In this document: piece by piece, positions 16,293 through 24,769 of the stretch
Position numbering within the stretch: position 1 is the first letter of the stretch
Layout of the letters: the number at the start of each line of letters is the position of its first letter
Assembly (NCBI RefSeq): GCF_900102685.1
Contig: NZ_FMZA01000023.1
Coordinates: 1 to 48,762 of the forward strand
DNA length: 48,762 nt
From: Melghirimyces thermohalophilus
Lineage (GTDB): Bacteria; Bacillota; Bacilli; Thermoactinomycetales; DSM-45169
Direction of reading: 5' to 3'
Program-made: the position numbers and the translations under genes
Notes under the pieces: generated by a model
Told to the model about the DNA's origin: nothing
Seen by the model: the letters and a program-made list of their open reading frames with translations, nothing else
Databases searched by the model: none

Positions 16293-17072
16293 CTACGGGT
16301 TTTGGATCACCAGGCACGTTTTGCTAAAATCACCCCGTAACAGCGCCTCTCGGGGGAGGCAGAAATACAGCATCCCCTCATCTCCCCAAACCATCTCTTC
16401 ATCGGAATCGACCTGAAGGAGCAGCACCCATTCGGCGGCGGGTTGCCCCTCATAGGAGCGGCAGACGTCAAAGACATCCTCCTGCAATGAGAAAGGGGGG
16501 CCGAAGGCTTGGTGGTAAGCCCCCTTTCGCTCCTCCAGTTCGTACAATTGATCCATCAGCTCAAACCACATCTCTTCCATTTCTTCCGGGGCATCCACAT
16601 TGGGAAAAGTTTTTTCCATCCTGAACCGTATCCCCCGTTCCGTCACCACGGCTTCCCGCGGAAGGTCATCGGGAAAAGGTGCGGGGATCAATTCGTCGGG
16701 ATGGACATCGGCGTAGATGACTTGGCAAGTGATTCGGTCCGACGGGGCTCTGTGATAGAGATCATTGGACCCGGCGAAAAAGTAGAGCATCCCCCGGTCG
16801 GGAAGGGGGCTCATCGGGTCTTGCTCCTTCAGTTCGGTCAGGTTGAACTGGGCGATAAACGTCAGCGGCTGTAAGGCATCCATCGGGTAGGGGGATTCCG
16901 GCGGCAGATCGGGAGCACCGCCCCATTTGGAGGTTCCTTTGGGAATATTATCCTCTTCCTGCGGCTCCAGGACGAGACAGGGGACCAAGGTGCGGATCAC
17001 TTCCTCTGTCCAATCCGACAACCCCTCGTTCGACAGTAGCTTCTCGATTTTATCTTCAATGAACTCGTTCAT
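16293..17072 (-). CDS. YwqG-like DUF1963 protein
   Basis: 259 aa, the size of B. subtilis YwqG. The family signature is visible: GTSKWGGAPDLPPESPYP, then LQPLTFIAQFNLTEL and DRGMLYFFAG, and near the C-terminus WVLLLQVDSD and MLYFCLPREALLRGDFS. DUF1963 proteins are cytosolic with no established function. YwqG in B. subtilis lies in a locus with LXG/polymorphic-toxin-related genes, but no such partner is seen here. ATG 17072 is preceded by GGGAGGAAA. Own transcription unit on the minus strand. Confidence 0.85.
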   Translation of the reverse strand: MNEFIEDKIEKLLSNEGLSDWTEEVIRTLVPCLVLEPQEEDNIPKGTSKWGGAPDLPPESPYPMDALQPLTFIAQFNLTELKEQDPMSPLPDRGMLYFFAGSNDLYHRAPSDRITCQVIYADVHPDELIPAPFPDDLPREAVVTERGIRFRMEKTFPNVDAPEEMEEMWFELMDQLYELEERKGAYHQAFGPPFSLQEDVFDVCRSYEGQPAAEWVLLLQVDSDEEMVWGDEGMLYFCLPREALLRGDFSKTCLVIQNP

Positions 17073-17187
17073 GTCTTTTCCTCCCTGACGACCGGTTTGC
17101 CCCGTTTTTGCTGGGTATTAGGTTGATCATGATAGATGCGAAAATATGGCCCGGCAATTGGATACTGGGGCGAAGCCGGGAACGCTT

Positions 17188-17293
17188 CACAACTATTGTA
17201 ACCTTTTACTTCCCCTTCTGAAACAGTCGTGAAAGAGAGCGTAAGTTGTGATAGAATCCGAGTAGCCGATTATCGCCCCGACGGGCGGTTTTT
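17188..17293 (+). promoter_or_regulatory. Structured leader before the CvfC-like gene
   Basis: A 7-bp inverted repeat (cacaact 17188-17194 with agttgtg 17244-17250) is followed by a compact hairpin cgccc/gggcg (17274-17278 and 17283-17287) with GTTTTTAT after it, 37 bases before the start codon. This looks like a terminator or attenuator. No plus-strand gene ends nearby that would need a terminator, which favours attenuation, but this is inference. Confidence 0.35.
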
Positions 17294-17329
17294 ATAGAGT
17301 GCACAAAGTGTAGAGGAGGAGGGAATGAG

Positions 17330-18475
17330 ATGAAACTTCGTTCCATTGAACCGACCCCGAGTCCCAACGCGATGAAACTAAATGTGGATGAAACAGCATC
17401 GACAGCCAAGACCTATACCGCTGACCAGCCGGAGGAGGCACCGGAGATCATCCAACGGCTTTTAGCAGTGGATGGAGTAAAAAGTGTGTTCCGGGTGGCG
17501 GACTTTTTGTCGGTTGAACGGGACCCGAAGGCGGACTGGAAAGAGGTCCTTCCTATGGTGCGGGAGGTATTCGGTGAAGAGGCGGAGCCGGAAGATGATA
17601 CCGTTTCCCGGAAGGCCGAAGCCCCTATTGAAGGGTTTGGAGAAGTTCAAGTCCAACTGCAAACCTTCCGCGGTTTGCCGATCCAGGTGAAGCTGACCTG
17701 GGACGGGGAGGAGAAGCGGGTAGCCCTTCCCCAGCGGTTTGTGGACGCAGTGATGAAAGCGCAGGAGGCTTCTCCCAACATGGTGATGGAACGGCGCTGG
17801 GAGGATCGAGGCGTCCGTTTCGGAAATCCGGATAAAATCGGGGAGGAGATGGTAGAGGAGATTTCCGCAGCTTACGACTCAGATCGGCTTGACCGTTTGG
17901 TGAAACAGGCATTCAATCAGGAGCCGGGGGAGCCGGTTAAGGAAGCAAATCGGGGATTGAAGGTGACATTGGACATGTTGGACGACCCCGATTGGAAAAA
18001 ACGTTACGCCGCTCTGGACCAGATGCATCCAACCCTGGAAGATTTGGAAGTGCTGGCTAAGGCGTTGCAGGATCCGAAATCGTCGATTCGGCGGCTGGCC
18101 ACTGCTTACCTGGGTTCGCTGGAGGATCCCAAGGTGCTTCCCTATCTGTACCAGGCGCTGAAAGATCCCTCGGTCACCGTTCGCCGCACTGCCGGCGATT
18201 GCCTGTCTGATCTGGGGGATCCCGATGCGATCGGTCCAATGATCGAAGCGCTCAAGGACAAGAGCAAGCTGGTCCGTTGGCGAGCGGCGATGTTCCTCTA
18301 TGAAACGGGGGACGCTTCCGCTGTTCCTGCCCTGCGGGAAGCCCAAGATGATCCCGAGTTTGAGGTGAGCATGCAGGTCAAGATGGCTTTGGAACGGATC
18401 GAAGGGGGCGAGGAGGCGAGCGGTTCCGTCTGGCAAAAGATGACCCGCCGCAACGAAGGAGCCGACCCTCGCTGA
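17330..18475 (+). CDS. CvfC/YpgR-like protein: NifU/Nfu N-terminal domain plus HEAT repeats
   Basis: 381 aa. The N-terminal about 85 residues (SIEPTPSPNAMKLNVDE, RLLAVDGVKSVFRVADFLSV) match the Nfu/NifU N-terminal domain, the type found in S. aureus virulence factor CvfC and B. subtilis YpgR. A middle domain (about 100-200) follows. The C-terminal part holds at least four HEAT/PBS-lyase-type repeats, each of the form DPDVRxxAAxxLGxxxDxxAxPxL, from about residue 215 (DPDWKKRYAALDQM) to 355. HEAT repeats suggest a protein-binding scaffold. No Fe-S cysteine pair is present, so it is not itself a cluster scaffold of the NifU C-terminal type. ATG with GAGGAGGAGGG upstream. Confidence 0.85.
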   Translation: MKLRSIEPTPSPNAMKLNVDETASTAKTYTADQPEEAPEIIQRLLAVDGVKSVFRVADFLSVERDPKADWKEVLPMVREVFGEEAEPEDDTVSRKAEAPIEGFGEVQVQLQTFRGLPIQVKLTWDGEEKRVALPQRFVDAVMKAQEASPNMVMERRWEDRGVRFGNPDKIGEEMVEEISAAYDSDRLDRLVKQAFNQEPGEPVKEANRGLKVTLDMLDDPDWKKRYAALDQMHPTLEDLEVLAKALQDPKSSIRRLATAYLGSLEDPKVLPYLYQALKDPSVTVRRTAGDCLSDLGDPDAIGPMIEALKDKSKLVRWRAAMFLYETGDASAVPALREAQDDPEFEVSMQVKMALERIEGGEEASGSVWQKMTRRNEGADPR

Positions 18476-18652
18476 CCGAGGTTTGTAAAGCCCCCTTTGC
18501 AAAAAAGCCCTGTGGCATAGTTAGATCCAGTCGGAAAGAACCTCTCGATCGACCGTGGCTGATGAACAAAGGATACAGTCTGTGAAAAAGGGGTTTGTAA
18601 CTTTTTGTCGAATACATGGGTACGCGGACGGAGACTTGAGGAGGTGGAGAAG

Positions 18653-19441
18653 ATGGAGTGGAATAATATCCATCTGGAAAAATACGACGAGGGCTGGGCG
18701 ATACTTACCATTCAACGCCCTAAGGTATTAAATGCGCTGAATGCAGAGACATTGGCGGAGTTGGAGCAGGCACTGGATCGCGTGGAGAGCTCGCCGGAGA
18801 TCCGGGCGCTGGTCGTCACCGGCGCTGGTGAGAAAGCCTTTGTCGCAGGAGCGGATATCAAGGAACTGCGTGCCATCGAAGAAACGGATCGGGCGGAAGA
18901 ACTTTCTGGGCGGGGGCAACAGTTGTTCAACCGCATCGAAGAACTTTCGATTCCCGTGGTGATGGCGGTAAACGGTTTTGCCCTGGGAGGTGGTTTTGAA
19001 CTGGCTCTGAGCGGGGACATCTTGCTCGCCTCCGACAAAGCCCGCTTCGGGTTGCCTGAGGTGAATCTCGGCATCCTTCCCGGCTACGGCGGAACTCAGC
19101 GGCTGGCCCGGGTCGTGGGGAATTCCACGGCGAAGTACTATGCCCTCACTGGAGAGATGATTCCCGCCGATGAAGCATTCCGTCTGGGAATAGTGCAAAA
19201 GGTGATTTCTCCGGATCAGCTGTTAAAGGAAGCGAAACAGTTGGCTCAAAAGCTGTCGAAGCAGGCACCGGTGGCGATGAAGTACATCAAAAAAGCGATC
19301 AATCAAGGGGCGGAGGCCGATCTCAAAACCGGTCTGCAGTTGGAATCCTCCTTTTTTGGCATCCTGTTTAATACTGATGACCGCTTGGAAGGAATGGATG
19401 CGTTTTTGGAAAAACGGAAGGCGAATTTTAGCGGTAAGTAA
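18653..19441 (+). CDS. Enoyl-CoA hydratase/isomerase (crotonase family)
   Basis: 262 aa, the short-chain enoyl-CoA hydratase length. It hydrates trans-2-enoyl-CoA (crotonyl-CoA type) to 3-hydroxyacyl-CoA in fatty-acid or butanoyl-CoA metabolism. The crotonase fold is clear: LNALNAETLAELEQAL, the oxyanion-hole segment FVAGADIKEL, VNGFALGGGFELAL with the first catalytic Glu, and LPEVNLGILPGYGGTQRLAR with the second. Both glutamates are present, which favours hydratase over isomerase or hydrolase activity. ATG 18653 follows GAGGAGGTGG; an in-frame start at 18605 would add 16 non-family residues. No other beta-oxidation gene is nearby. Confidence 0.93.
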   Translation: MEWNNIHLEKYDEGWAILTIQRPKVLNALNAETLAELEQALDRVESSPEIRALVVTGAGEKAFVAGADIKELRAIEETDRAEELSGRGQQLFNRIEELSIPVVMAVNGFALGGGFELALSGDILLASDKARFGLPEVNLGILPGYGGTQRLARVVGNSTAKYYALTGEMIPADEAFRLGIVQKVISPDQLLKEAKQLAQKLSKQAPVAMKYIKKAINQGAEADLKTGLQLESSFFGILFNTDDRLEGMDAFLEKRKANFSGK

Positions 19442-19625
19442 CACACTTTCGCATGTTGTGTCGTTTCCCGGGAAATAAACGGGGAATCGAAAGAAACTTG
19501 CAGGAAGCGTGACCCGTGCCGGCCCGTGCCGGGTTGCGCTACGGGCTCCGCTTCGGGTATATAACTCTCTCTTCTTAAGGAACAATCAATGACATGACAG
19601 GGGATCGCTTAAGGAGGAATGGTCC
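19442..19625. other. Short gene-free spacer with palindrome and tandem repeat
   Basis: TTTCCCGGGAAA (19464-19475) is a perfect palindrome, and CCCGTGCCGG occurs twice in tandem at 19513-19532, in a GC-rich block followed by an AT-rich one. Function unknown; no matching copies were noticed elsewhere in the window. Confidence 0.3.
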
Positions 19626-19925
19626 ATGGATGGGATTCTGAACATCCCTGTTCCCGTTTGGATTGGATTATTGGTACTGATCATTGTTGTAATCATCATC
19701 GTTAATATGCGGATTTCCCGACAGCGGAGTCAGGAAGTGAAGGAACTGGAAAAAGCATTTGCTAAGCCGAATGGATCAGCCCAGGAGGATCCTTCGGATG
19801 ATGAAGATCAGTATCCGGAAGTGGGCGGCAAGCAGGAAACCGATCAACGGGAGCGAACAGCAGCTGACTCCGAAAAGGAATCGGTTCCGGATGATTCGGA
19901 GAGTGAACGGCCCAACCGCAGCTGA
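19626..19925 (+). CDS. Small single-pass membrane protein
   Basis: 99 aa. A short outside segment, one strongly hydrophobic helix (about residues 8-27; VWIGLLVLIIVVIIIVNMRI) and a cytoplasmic tail rich in Asp, Glu, Ser and Gln that looks disordered. No family recognised. ATG with AAGGAGGAATGG upstream is an excellent start, which argues for a real gene despite low complexity. It ends at its own terminator, 82 bases before the cytochrome gene. Confidence 0.65.
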   Translation: MDGILNIPVPVWIGLLVLIIVVIIIVNMRISRQRSQEVKELEKAFAKPNGSAQEDPSDDEDQYPEVGGKQETDQRERTAADSEKESVPDDSESERPNRS

Positions 19926-19934
19926 TTGCAAAAA

Positions 19935-19963
19935 AGTGCCGGAGGAATATCCGGTGCTTTTTT
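19935..19963 (+). terminator. Terminator after the small membrane protein
   Basis: 9-bp stem agtgccgga (19935-19943) with tccggtgct (19950-19958, two G-T pairs), then TTTTTT. Confidence 0.75.
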
Positions 19964-20006
19964 GTGGAAGACAAACTATGAACGAGTACTGGGAAGGAGG
20001 GGTTGG

Positions 20007-20315
20007 ATGCGAAAAGGTTGGGGATTCGCGGCAGGGGTATTGCTACTGCTTGCTGCCTGTGCACCACAACAGGGACAGGAGCAGAATTCGGAACCTGCCT
20101 CGCCCAAAACCGTATACAACAACAATTGCGCCAGCTGTCACGGGGGTAATCTGGAAGGGGGGGCCGGGCCTTCCCTAAAAAAGGTGGGCAACCGATATTC
20201 AGCTAAGGATATCGAACAAGTGATTCAAAATGGAAAGGGACAGATGCCGGCGCAGAATCAACTTTCTGACCAAGAGCGGTCGAAGTTGGCTTCTTGGCTG
20301 GCGGAGAAGAAATAA
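20007..20315 (+). CDS. Lipoprotein c-type cytochrome (c551/CccB-like)
   Basis: 102 aa. The signal peptide MRKGWGFAAGVLLLL ends in a lipobox LAAC with the lipidated Cys at residue 18, so the mature protein is tethered to the outer face of the membrane. After a short Gln/Glu/Ser-rich linker comes the haem c attachment motif C41ASCH45 and, later, the likely axial Met in GKGQMPAQN. Small Gram-positive cytochromes of this type carry electrons between the bc complex and the terminal oxidase. ATG 20007 with AAGGAGG upstream; the frame is open further upstream but without a start of this quality. In B. subtilis cccB sits between prfB and ftsE; here the arg genes follow it. Confidence 0.92.
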   Translation: MRKGWGFAAGVLLLLAACAPQQGQEQNSEPASPKTVYNNNCASCHGGNLEGGAGPSLKKVGNRYSAKDIEQVIQNGKGQMPAQNQLSDQERSKLASWLAEKK

Positions 20316-20334
20316 TATCCGATTGAGGTTGCGC

Positions 20335-20376
20335 AGGAAAAGAGGGATCGATCAGCAGATCCCTCTTTTTCCTGCG
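20335..20376 (+). terminator. Terminator after the cytochrome gene
   Basis: Long stem aggaaaagagggatc (about 20335-20350) with gatccctctttttcct (about 20358-20373), then a T-rich tract to 20385. Confidence 0.8.
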
Positions 20377-20396
20377 TATTTTTTTGAGAAAGTGGA

Positions 20397-20425
20397 TTGA
20401 ATAAATATTAATTGATATGTATAAT
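20397..20425 (+). promoter_or_regulatory. Promoter of the argCJBD-carAB-argF operon with overlapping Arg box
   Basis: -35 TTGAAT (20397-20402), 17-bp spacer, -10 TATAAT (20420-20425). The stretch TGAATAAATATTAA (20398-20411) matches the AhrC/ArgR operator core (consensus about TGAATAAAAATTCA) and covers the -35 and part of the spacer, so the arginine repressor would block RNA polymerase directly. Confidence 0.75.
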
Positions 20426-20484
20426 GATACGAAACAGATTTCGGAAGCCGCGATGGGCGGTCCATGTGGGAGGAGAGAAACGCG

Positions 20485-21516
20485 ATGAACGTGGCAGTAG
20501 TGGGTGCAACCGGATATGGAAGCGCCGAGCTGATTCGCATCCTGGAACGGCACCCTCATGTAACGTTGACCCAGCTGGTGTCATCCTCTCAACCGGGAGA
20601 ACATCTGGGAAACATTTTTCCTCATCTATCCCATCTATCCTTTGAACTGGATGAAATCGACCTCGACGCGCTGGCAGAGGCGGCAGATGCTGTTTTTTTT
20701 GCTGCACCTGCAGGTGTCAGCAGCCGGTTGTTGCCCCCGCTGGCGGAACGGGGGTTGATCTGTATCGATTTGGCCGGGGATTTCCGGCTGAGTGGAGATA
20801 CATATCAGGAGTGGTACGGGGCTTCACCCCCTCCGGAACCTTGGTTGAGTCAGGCGGCATACGGATTGAGCGAATGGTTTCCTTCATCGATCCGCAAGGC
20901 CGATGTGATCGCCAATCCAGGCTGTTATCCGACGGCAGCCTTGATGGCGCTGGCTCCCCTGGTGCAAGAAGGAGTGCTGGATGAAGGCACGGTGATTGTG
21001 GATGGAAAATCGGGCTTCTCCGGTGCGGGCCGTGGGGTAAAACAGACAAGTCTTTTCTGCGAAGTGAATGAAAACGCCTATCCGTACAAGGTGGGACAGC
21101 ACCGTCACACTCCGGAAATGGAACAGGTAGCCTCTACTCTAGGAAATCGGAAACAGTCTGTGTTGTTCACCCCCCAGATCGTTCCCATGAGCCGCGGGAT
21201 TTTGGTTACCCTCTACGGAAGAGCGGGTGACGGTTGGTCCACTTCTCGCCTGCGGGAACTGGCGGAAGAGACGTATCGGGACTCCTATTTTGTCCGGGTA
21301 CGCGGAGAAGGTAGGTGGCCCCGGACGAAAGAGGTGCAGGGGAGCAATTTTTGCGATATCAGCTATGAATGGGATGAACGAACCCATACCGTGATCGGGA
21401 TAGCGGCCATCGATAACCTGGTGAAAGGTGCGGCGGGGCAGGCTGTGCAAAATTTGAACCTTCGCATGGGCTGGCCGGAGACGGCAGGCTTGGAGATGCC
21501 GCCCCAGTATCCCTGA
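20485..21516 (+). CDS. argC: N-acetyl-gamma-glutamyl-phosphate reductase
   Basis: 343 aa. Reduces N-acetylglutamyl phosphate to the semialdehyde with NADPH, the third step of arginine synthesis. N-terminal Rossmann motif VAVVGATGYGSAELIR, VFFAAPAGVSS, and the catalytic Cys147 in ANPGCYPTAAL. The substrate-binding HRHTPEME and the closing DNLVKGAAGQAVQN are also present. ATG 20485 follows GGGAGGAGAG; the ATG at 20464 lies before that site. First gene of the arginine operon, under the Arg-box promoter 60 bp upstream. Confidence 0.97.
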   Translation: MNVAVVGATGYGSAELIRILERHPHVTLTQLVSSSQPGEHLGNIFPHLSHLSFELDEIDLDALAEAADAVFFAAPAGVSSRLLPPLAERGLICIDLAGDFRLSGDTYQEWYGASPPPEPWLSQAAYGLSEWFPSSIRKADVIANPGCYPTAALMALAPLVQEGVLDEGTVIVDGKSGFSGAGRGVKQTSLFCEVNENAYPYKVGQHRHTPEMEQVASTLGNRKQSVLFTPQIVPMSRGILVTLYGRAGDGWSTSRLRELAEETYRDSYFVRVRGEGRWPRTKEVQGSNFCDISYEWDERTHTVIGIAAIDNLVKGAAGQAVQNLNLRMGWPETAGLEMPPQYP

Positions 21517-21543
21517 ACAAAGAGATGAAAGGGGAGGGGAAAG

Positions 21544-22788
21544 ATGAAACCACTTCAGGTGAAGACAGGGGAAGAAAAGGGATACCGGGTGATGGTGGAG
21601 CCGAGGATCACCTCACCACGCGGGTTTCAAGCGGCCGGACTCCACGCAGGTATCAAGCGGAAGCGGAAAGATCTGGGGTTGATTCTTTGCGATGTGCCTG
21701 CTTCCGCCGCCGCCGTATACACACTGAATGCCTTCCAGGCGGCGCCTCTGCAAGTGACAAAGGAAGGGCTGGCGGTGGAAGGGAAGATGCAGGCGATGGT
21801 GGTGAACAGTGGTATTGCCAACGCCTGCACCGGTGAACAGGGTTTGGAGGATGCCCGGGAAATGCGCCGGGAGACGGCCAGACGGCTCGGGATACCGGAA
21901 CACCTGGTCGGCGTCGTTTCCACCGGCTTGATCGGGAATCGGCTTCCGATGGACCGAGTGAAACAAGCGATTCCCCAACTGGTGCACAAGGTAGATGCCG
22001 AAAGTCATGCGCCTTTTTGTCAGTCGATCCTGACCACGGACACCTGTACAAAAGCAGCGGAGGTTCGTCTGACGGTGGACGGTCGGGAAGTACGGATCGC
22101 TGGGGCGGCCAAAGGTTCTGGAATGATCCACCCCAATATGGCGACCATGCTGGCCTTTATCAACACCGATGCGACGATTCAGCCCGGTGTGTTACAGGGG
22201 CTGCTCAGAAAGGTGACGGATGAGACCTTCAACATGATCACCGTTGACGGGGATTGCAGCACCAACGATATGGTTTCCGTGATGGCTAGCGGTCAAGCGG
22301 GAAACACCGCGCTCACGGAAGATCATCCCGATTGGCAAACCTTTTATGATGCCTTTACCCATGTGGCACGGGTCTTGGCCCAACAGATCGCCCGGGATGG
22401 GGAAGGGGCGACGCGATTGGTAGAAGTGATCGTTACCGGGGCGGAGACCAAGGAAGGGGCGCGCCAGGCGGCCAAATCGATCGTCGGCTCCAGTCTGGTC
22501 AAAACCGCTGTTTACGGAGCAGACCCCAATTGGGGACGAATAGTCGGCGCCCTGGGTTATAGCGGGGCTTTATTCGATCCGGAGAGAATCGAAGTTCATA
22601 TCGGCTCGGTCTGCGTCCTTCGGCAGGGGCGCCCGGTGGCAATCGATGAGGATGCGGCCCGCCGGGAGCTGGAGAAGGACTCGGTCCAACTCCGTGTCGA
22701 TCTGCACCGGGGACGGGAAGAAGCAGCAGCCTGGGGATGCGATTTGACCTACGATTATGTGCGGATCAACGCCAGTTATCGGACATAG
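21544..22788 (+). CDS. argJ: Bifunctional ornithine acetyltransferase / N-acetylglutamate synthase
   Basis: 414 aa. Recycles the acetyl group from N-acetylornithine to glutamate and, in the bifunctional form, also makes N-acetylglutamate from acetyl-CoA. It is made as one chain and cuts itself at Ala-Thr in HPNMATML (Thr201 becomes the N-terminal nucleophile of the beta subunit); this site is intact. Other signatures are VVSTGLIGNRLP, TVDGDCSTNDM and VYGADPNWGRI. ATG with GGGGAGGGGAAAG upstream. Second gene of the operon, 27 bases after argC. No separate argA/argE is seen in the operon, in line with the cyclic pathway. Confidence 0.97.
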   Translation: MKPLQVKTGEEKGYRVMVEPRITSPRGFQAAGLHAGIKRKRKDLGLILCDVPASAAAVYTLNAFQAAPLQVTKEGLAVEGKMQAMVVNSGIANACTGEQGLEDAREMRRETARRLGIPEHLVGVVSTGLIGNRLPMDRVKQAIPQLVHKVDAESHAPFCQSILTTDTCTKAAEVRLTVDGREVRIAGAAKGSGMIHPNMATMLAFINTDATIQPGVLQGLLRKVTDETFNMITVDGDCSTNDMVSVMASGQAGNTALTEDHPDWQTFYDAFTHVARVLAQQIARDGEGATRLVEVIVTGAETKEGARQAAKSIVGSSLVKTAVYGADPNWGRIVGALGYSGALFDPERIEVHIGSVCVLRQGRPVAIDEDAARRELEKDSVQLRVDLHRGREEAAAWGCDLTYDYVRINASYRT

Positions 22789-22806
22789 ACAGAGGAGGAA
22801 CGGAGG

Positions 22807-23607
22807 ATGGGATTTCAACCGGCAGTAATCAAACTGGGCGGCAGCGTGCTGGAGCGGCTGCACCCTTCCTTCTTCCAGGGGTGTGGACAACTGATGGAAG
22901 AAGGGATTCATCCGGTGATCGTGCACGGGGGTGGACCGGAAATTAGCCGGGTTCAACAGCGGCTGGGATTTACCGCCCGTTTTGTGGATGGTTTGCGCGT
23001 CACCGATGACTCGGGGATGAAAACAGTGGAGATGGTGTTGGCCGGAAGGGTCAATAAGCGGCTGGTCGCCGATCTCCAGGCCGCTGGCCATGCCGCTGTC
23101 GGATTGTCCGGCGTCGACGGAGGGCTGTTGGAAGTGAAGCAAAGAACGCCGGCCTTGGGCTGGGTGGGGGACATCACCGCCGTTCGCCCCCGACTCCTGG
23201 TGGACCTGATGAATGCCGGTTGGATTCCGGTAGTGGCCTCTCTGGGAGCAGATCCCGCCGGACAGCGGTACAACGTGAACGCCGACACCGCCGCAGGTGC
23301 GATCACCCGGGCGCTGAAAGCGGAGCGGCTGATCATGGTGACCGATGTGCCCGGTATCCACAAAGGTGATGGGAAAAAGGTTTTGCCCCGGGTCACTCCC
23401 GCTGAAATACAGCAGATGATCCAGGAGGAGACGATCACCGGCGGGATGATCCCCAAGGTGGAGGCGGCGCTGGAAGGGTTGACCGGTTCGGTGGATGAGG
23501 TGATCGTCACCGACGGAAGCCAATCGGACTGTTTGACACAAAAGGGAACTCGAATTGTAAAGGAGGTGGCCACCAGTGGCCCTGTTTCCGACATATGCGC
23601 GAAATGA
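22807..23607 (+). CDS. argB: Acetylglutamate kinase
   Basis: 266 aa. Phosphorylates N-acetylglutamate. Amino-acid kinase fold with the N-terminal IKLGGSVLE, the VIVHGGGPEISR glycine loop, RFVDGLRVTD, NVNADTAAGAI and LIMVTDVPGIHKG; GGMIPKVEAAL contains the conserved Lys near the C-terminus. ATG with AGAGGAGGAACGG upstream. Its last 32 bases overlap argD. The short N-terminus lacks the extra helix of arginine-sensitive hexameric kinases, which suggests a dimeric, feedback-insensitive enzyme; that is inference. Confidence 0.96.
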   Translation: MGFQPAVIKLGGSVLERLHPSFFQGCGQLMEEGIHPVIVHGGGPEISRVQQRLGFTARFVDGLRVTDDSGMKTVEMVLAGRVNKRLVADLQAAGHAAVGLSGVDGGLLEVKQRTPALGWVGDITAVRPRLLVDLMNAGWIPVVASLGADPAGQRYNVNADTAAGAITRALKAERLIMVTDVPGIHKGDGKKVLPRVTPAEIQQMIQEETITGGMIPKVEAALEGLTGSVDEVIVTDGSQSDCLTQKGTRIVKEVATSGPVSDICAK

Positions 23608-24769
23608 CATAAAACTGATCCGGGGAGAAGGCGCGTGGCTGTGGGATGATCAGGGAAACCGATATCTGGATTTCACCTCGGGCCTCGGTGTCTGCAACTT
23701 GGGTCATACCCACCCCGGGGTGAAAGCGGCGGTTCATGAGCAACTGGATCAGTTGTGGCATGTATCCAACCTGTACCGTATCCCCCTCCAAGAGCAGGTG
23801 GCGGGGAAGCTGGCGGAAGTGAGCGGCCTCGATTTTTCCTTTTTCTGCAACAGCGGGGCGGAAGCCAACGAAGCGGCGATCAAGCTGGCCCGCCGGTATG
23901 GGCGGGAACAAAAAGGACTGCACCGGCCGGAGGTGGTCACCTTCTATTCCTCCTTCCACGGCAGGTCCCTGGCTACCCTGACCGCCACCGGTCAGGCGAA
24001 GGTAAAAGAAGGGTTTGCCCCTCTGCCAGAAGGATTTCGCTCTCTTCCCTATAACGATCGGGATGCACTGAAAGAGGGACTGACGGAACAAACCGCGGCT
24101 GTAATGCTGGAACTGATCCAGGGCGAAGGAGGCGTCCGTCCCGCCGATCCCGATTTTTTGCAGGAGTTGGAGCGGTTGTGCCGGGATCGGGAGATCCTGT
24201 TGATGGTGGATGAGGTGCAGACCGGGATGGGGCGGACAGGGGACCTGTTCGCTTTCCGACAGGCAGGCATTAGTCCCGATGTGATCACCCTGGCCAAAGG
24301 CTTGGGCAACGGTCTCCCCGTGGGAGCGATGTTGGGTCGCAAAGGGCTGGAGGTGCATTTCGGTCCAGGTAGTCACGCCAGTACCTTCGGCGGCAATCCC
24401 GTGGTGATGGCTGCCGCTAAAGCCGTCCTTGAGGAGCTTTCCACCACGGATCTCCTGAGCCGCGTGCGGCATACTTCTCACCGGCTTCAGACCTTGCTTC
24501 ACGACAAGTTGGCGTCCCATCCGACGGTGGTGGAGATTCGCGGGCAGGGACTGATGTGGGGAGTGGAACTGAATCGCCCGGCCGCGCCCCTGTTGCCGAT
24601 TTTACAACGAAAAGGATTGTTGGCGGTGATCGCCGGTCCACAAGTCTTGCGGCTTTTGCCGCCCTTGGTGACGAAGGAAGAAGAGGCCGTCCATGGGGTT
24701 CGCATCATCGAGGAAGGTTTGCAGCAGTTGGAGGAGGTTGTTGACGGTGGAAGCGTATCTCGTATTTGA
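23576..24769 (+). CDS. argD: Acetylornithine aminotransferase
   Basis: 397 aa. PLP-dependent class III aminotransferase that converts N-acetylglutamate semialdehyde to N-acetylornithine. Visible motifs are the N-terminal DIKLIRGEGAWLWD, FFCNSGAEANEAAIKLAR, the YSSFHGRSLATL segment, MVDEVQTGMGRTG with the PLP-ring Asp, and the Schiff-base Lys241 in LAKGLGNGLPVGAM. GTG start at 23576 with AAGGAGGTGG about 8 bases upstream. The start lies inside argB and the end overlaps carA, so translation is probably coupled. Confidence 0.96.
   Translation: MALFPTYARNDIKLIRGEGAWLWDDQGNRYLDFTSGLGVCNLGHTHPGVKAAVHEQLDQLWHVSNLYRIPLQEQVAGKLAEVSGLDFSFFCNSGAEANEAAIKLARRYGREQKGLHRPEVVTFYSSFHGRSLATLTATGQAKVKEGFAPLPEGFRSLPYNDRDALKEGLTEQTAAVMLELIQGEGGVRPADPDFLQELERLCRDREILLMVDEVQTGMGRTGDLFAFRQAGISPDVITLAKGLGNGLPVGAMLGRKGLEVHFGPGSHASTFGGNPVVMAAAKAVLEELSTTDLLSRVRHTSHRLQTLLHDKLASHPTVVEIRGQGLMWGVELNRPAAPLLPILQRKGLLAVIAGPQVLRLLPPLVTKEEEAVHGVRIIEEGLQQLEEVVDGGSVSRI

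Noticed and set aside
22570-24520. Two long minus-strand frames (346 and 337 codons)
   Set aside because: Both are opposite argJ, argB and argD and overlap each other; the arginine genes explain the region fully.
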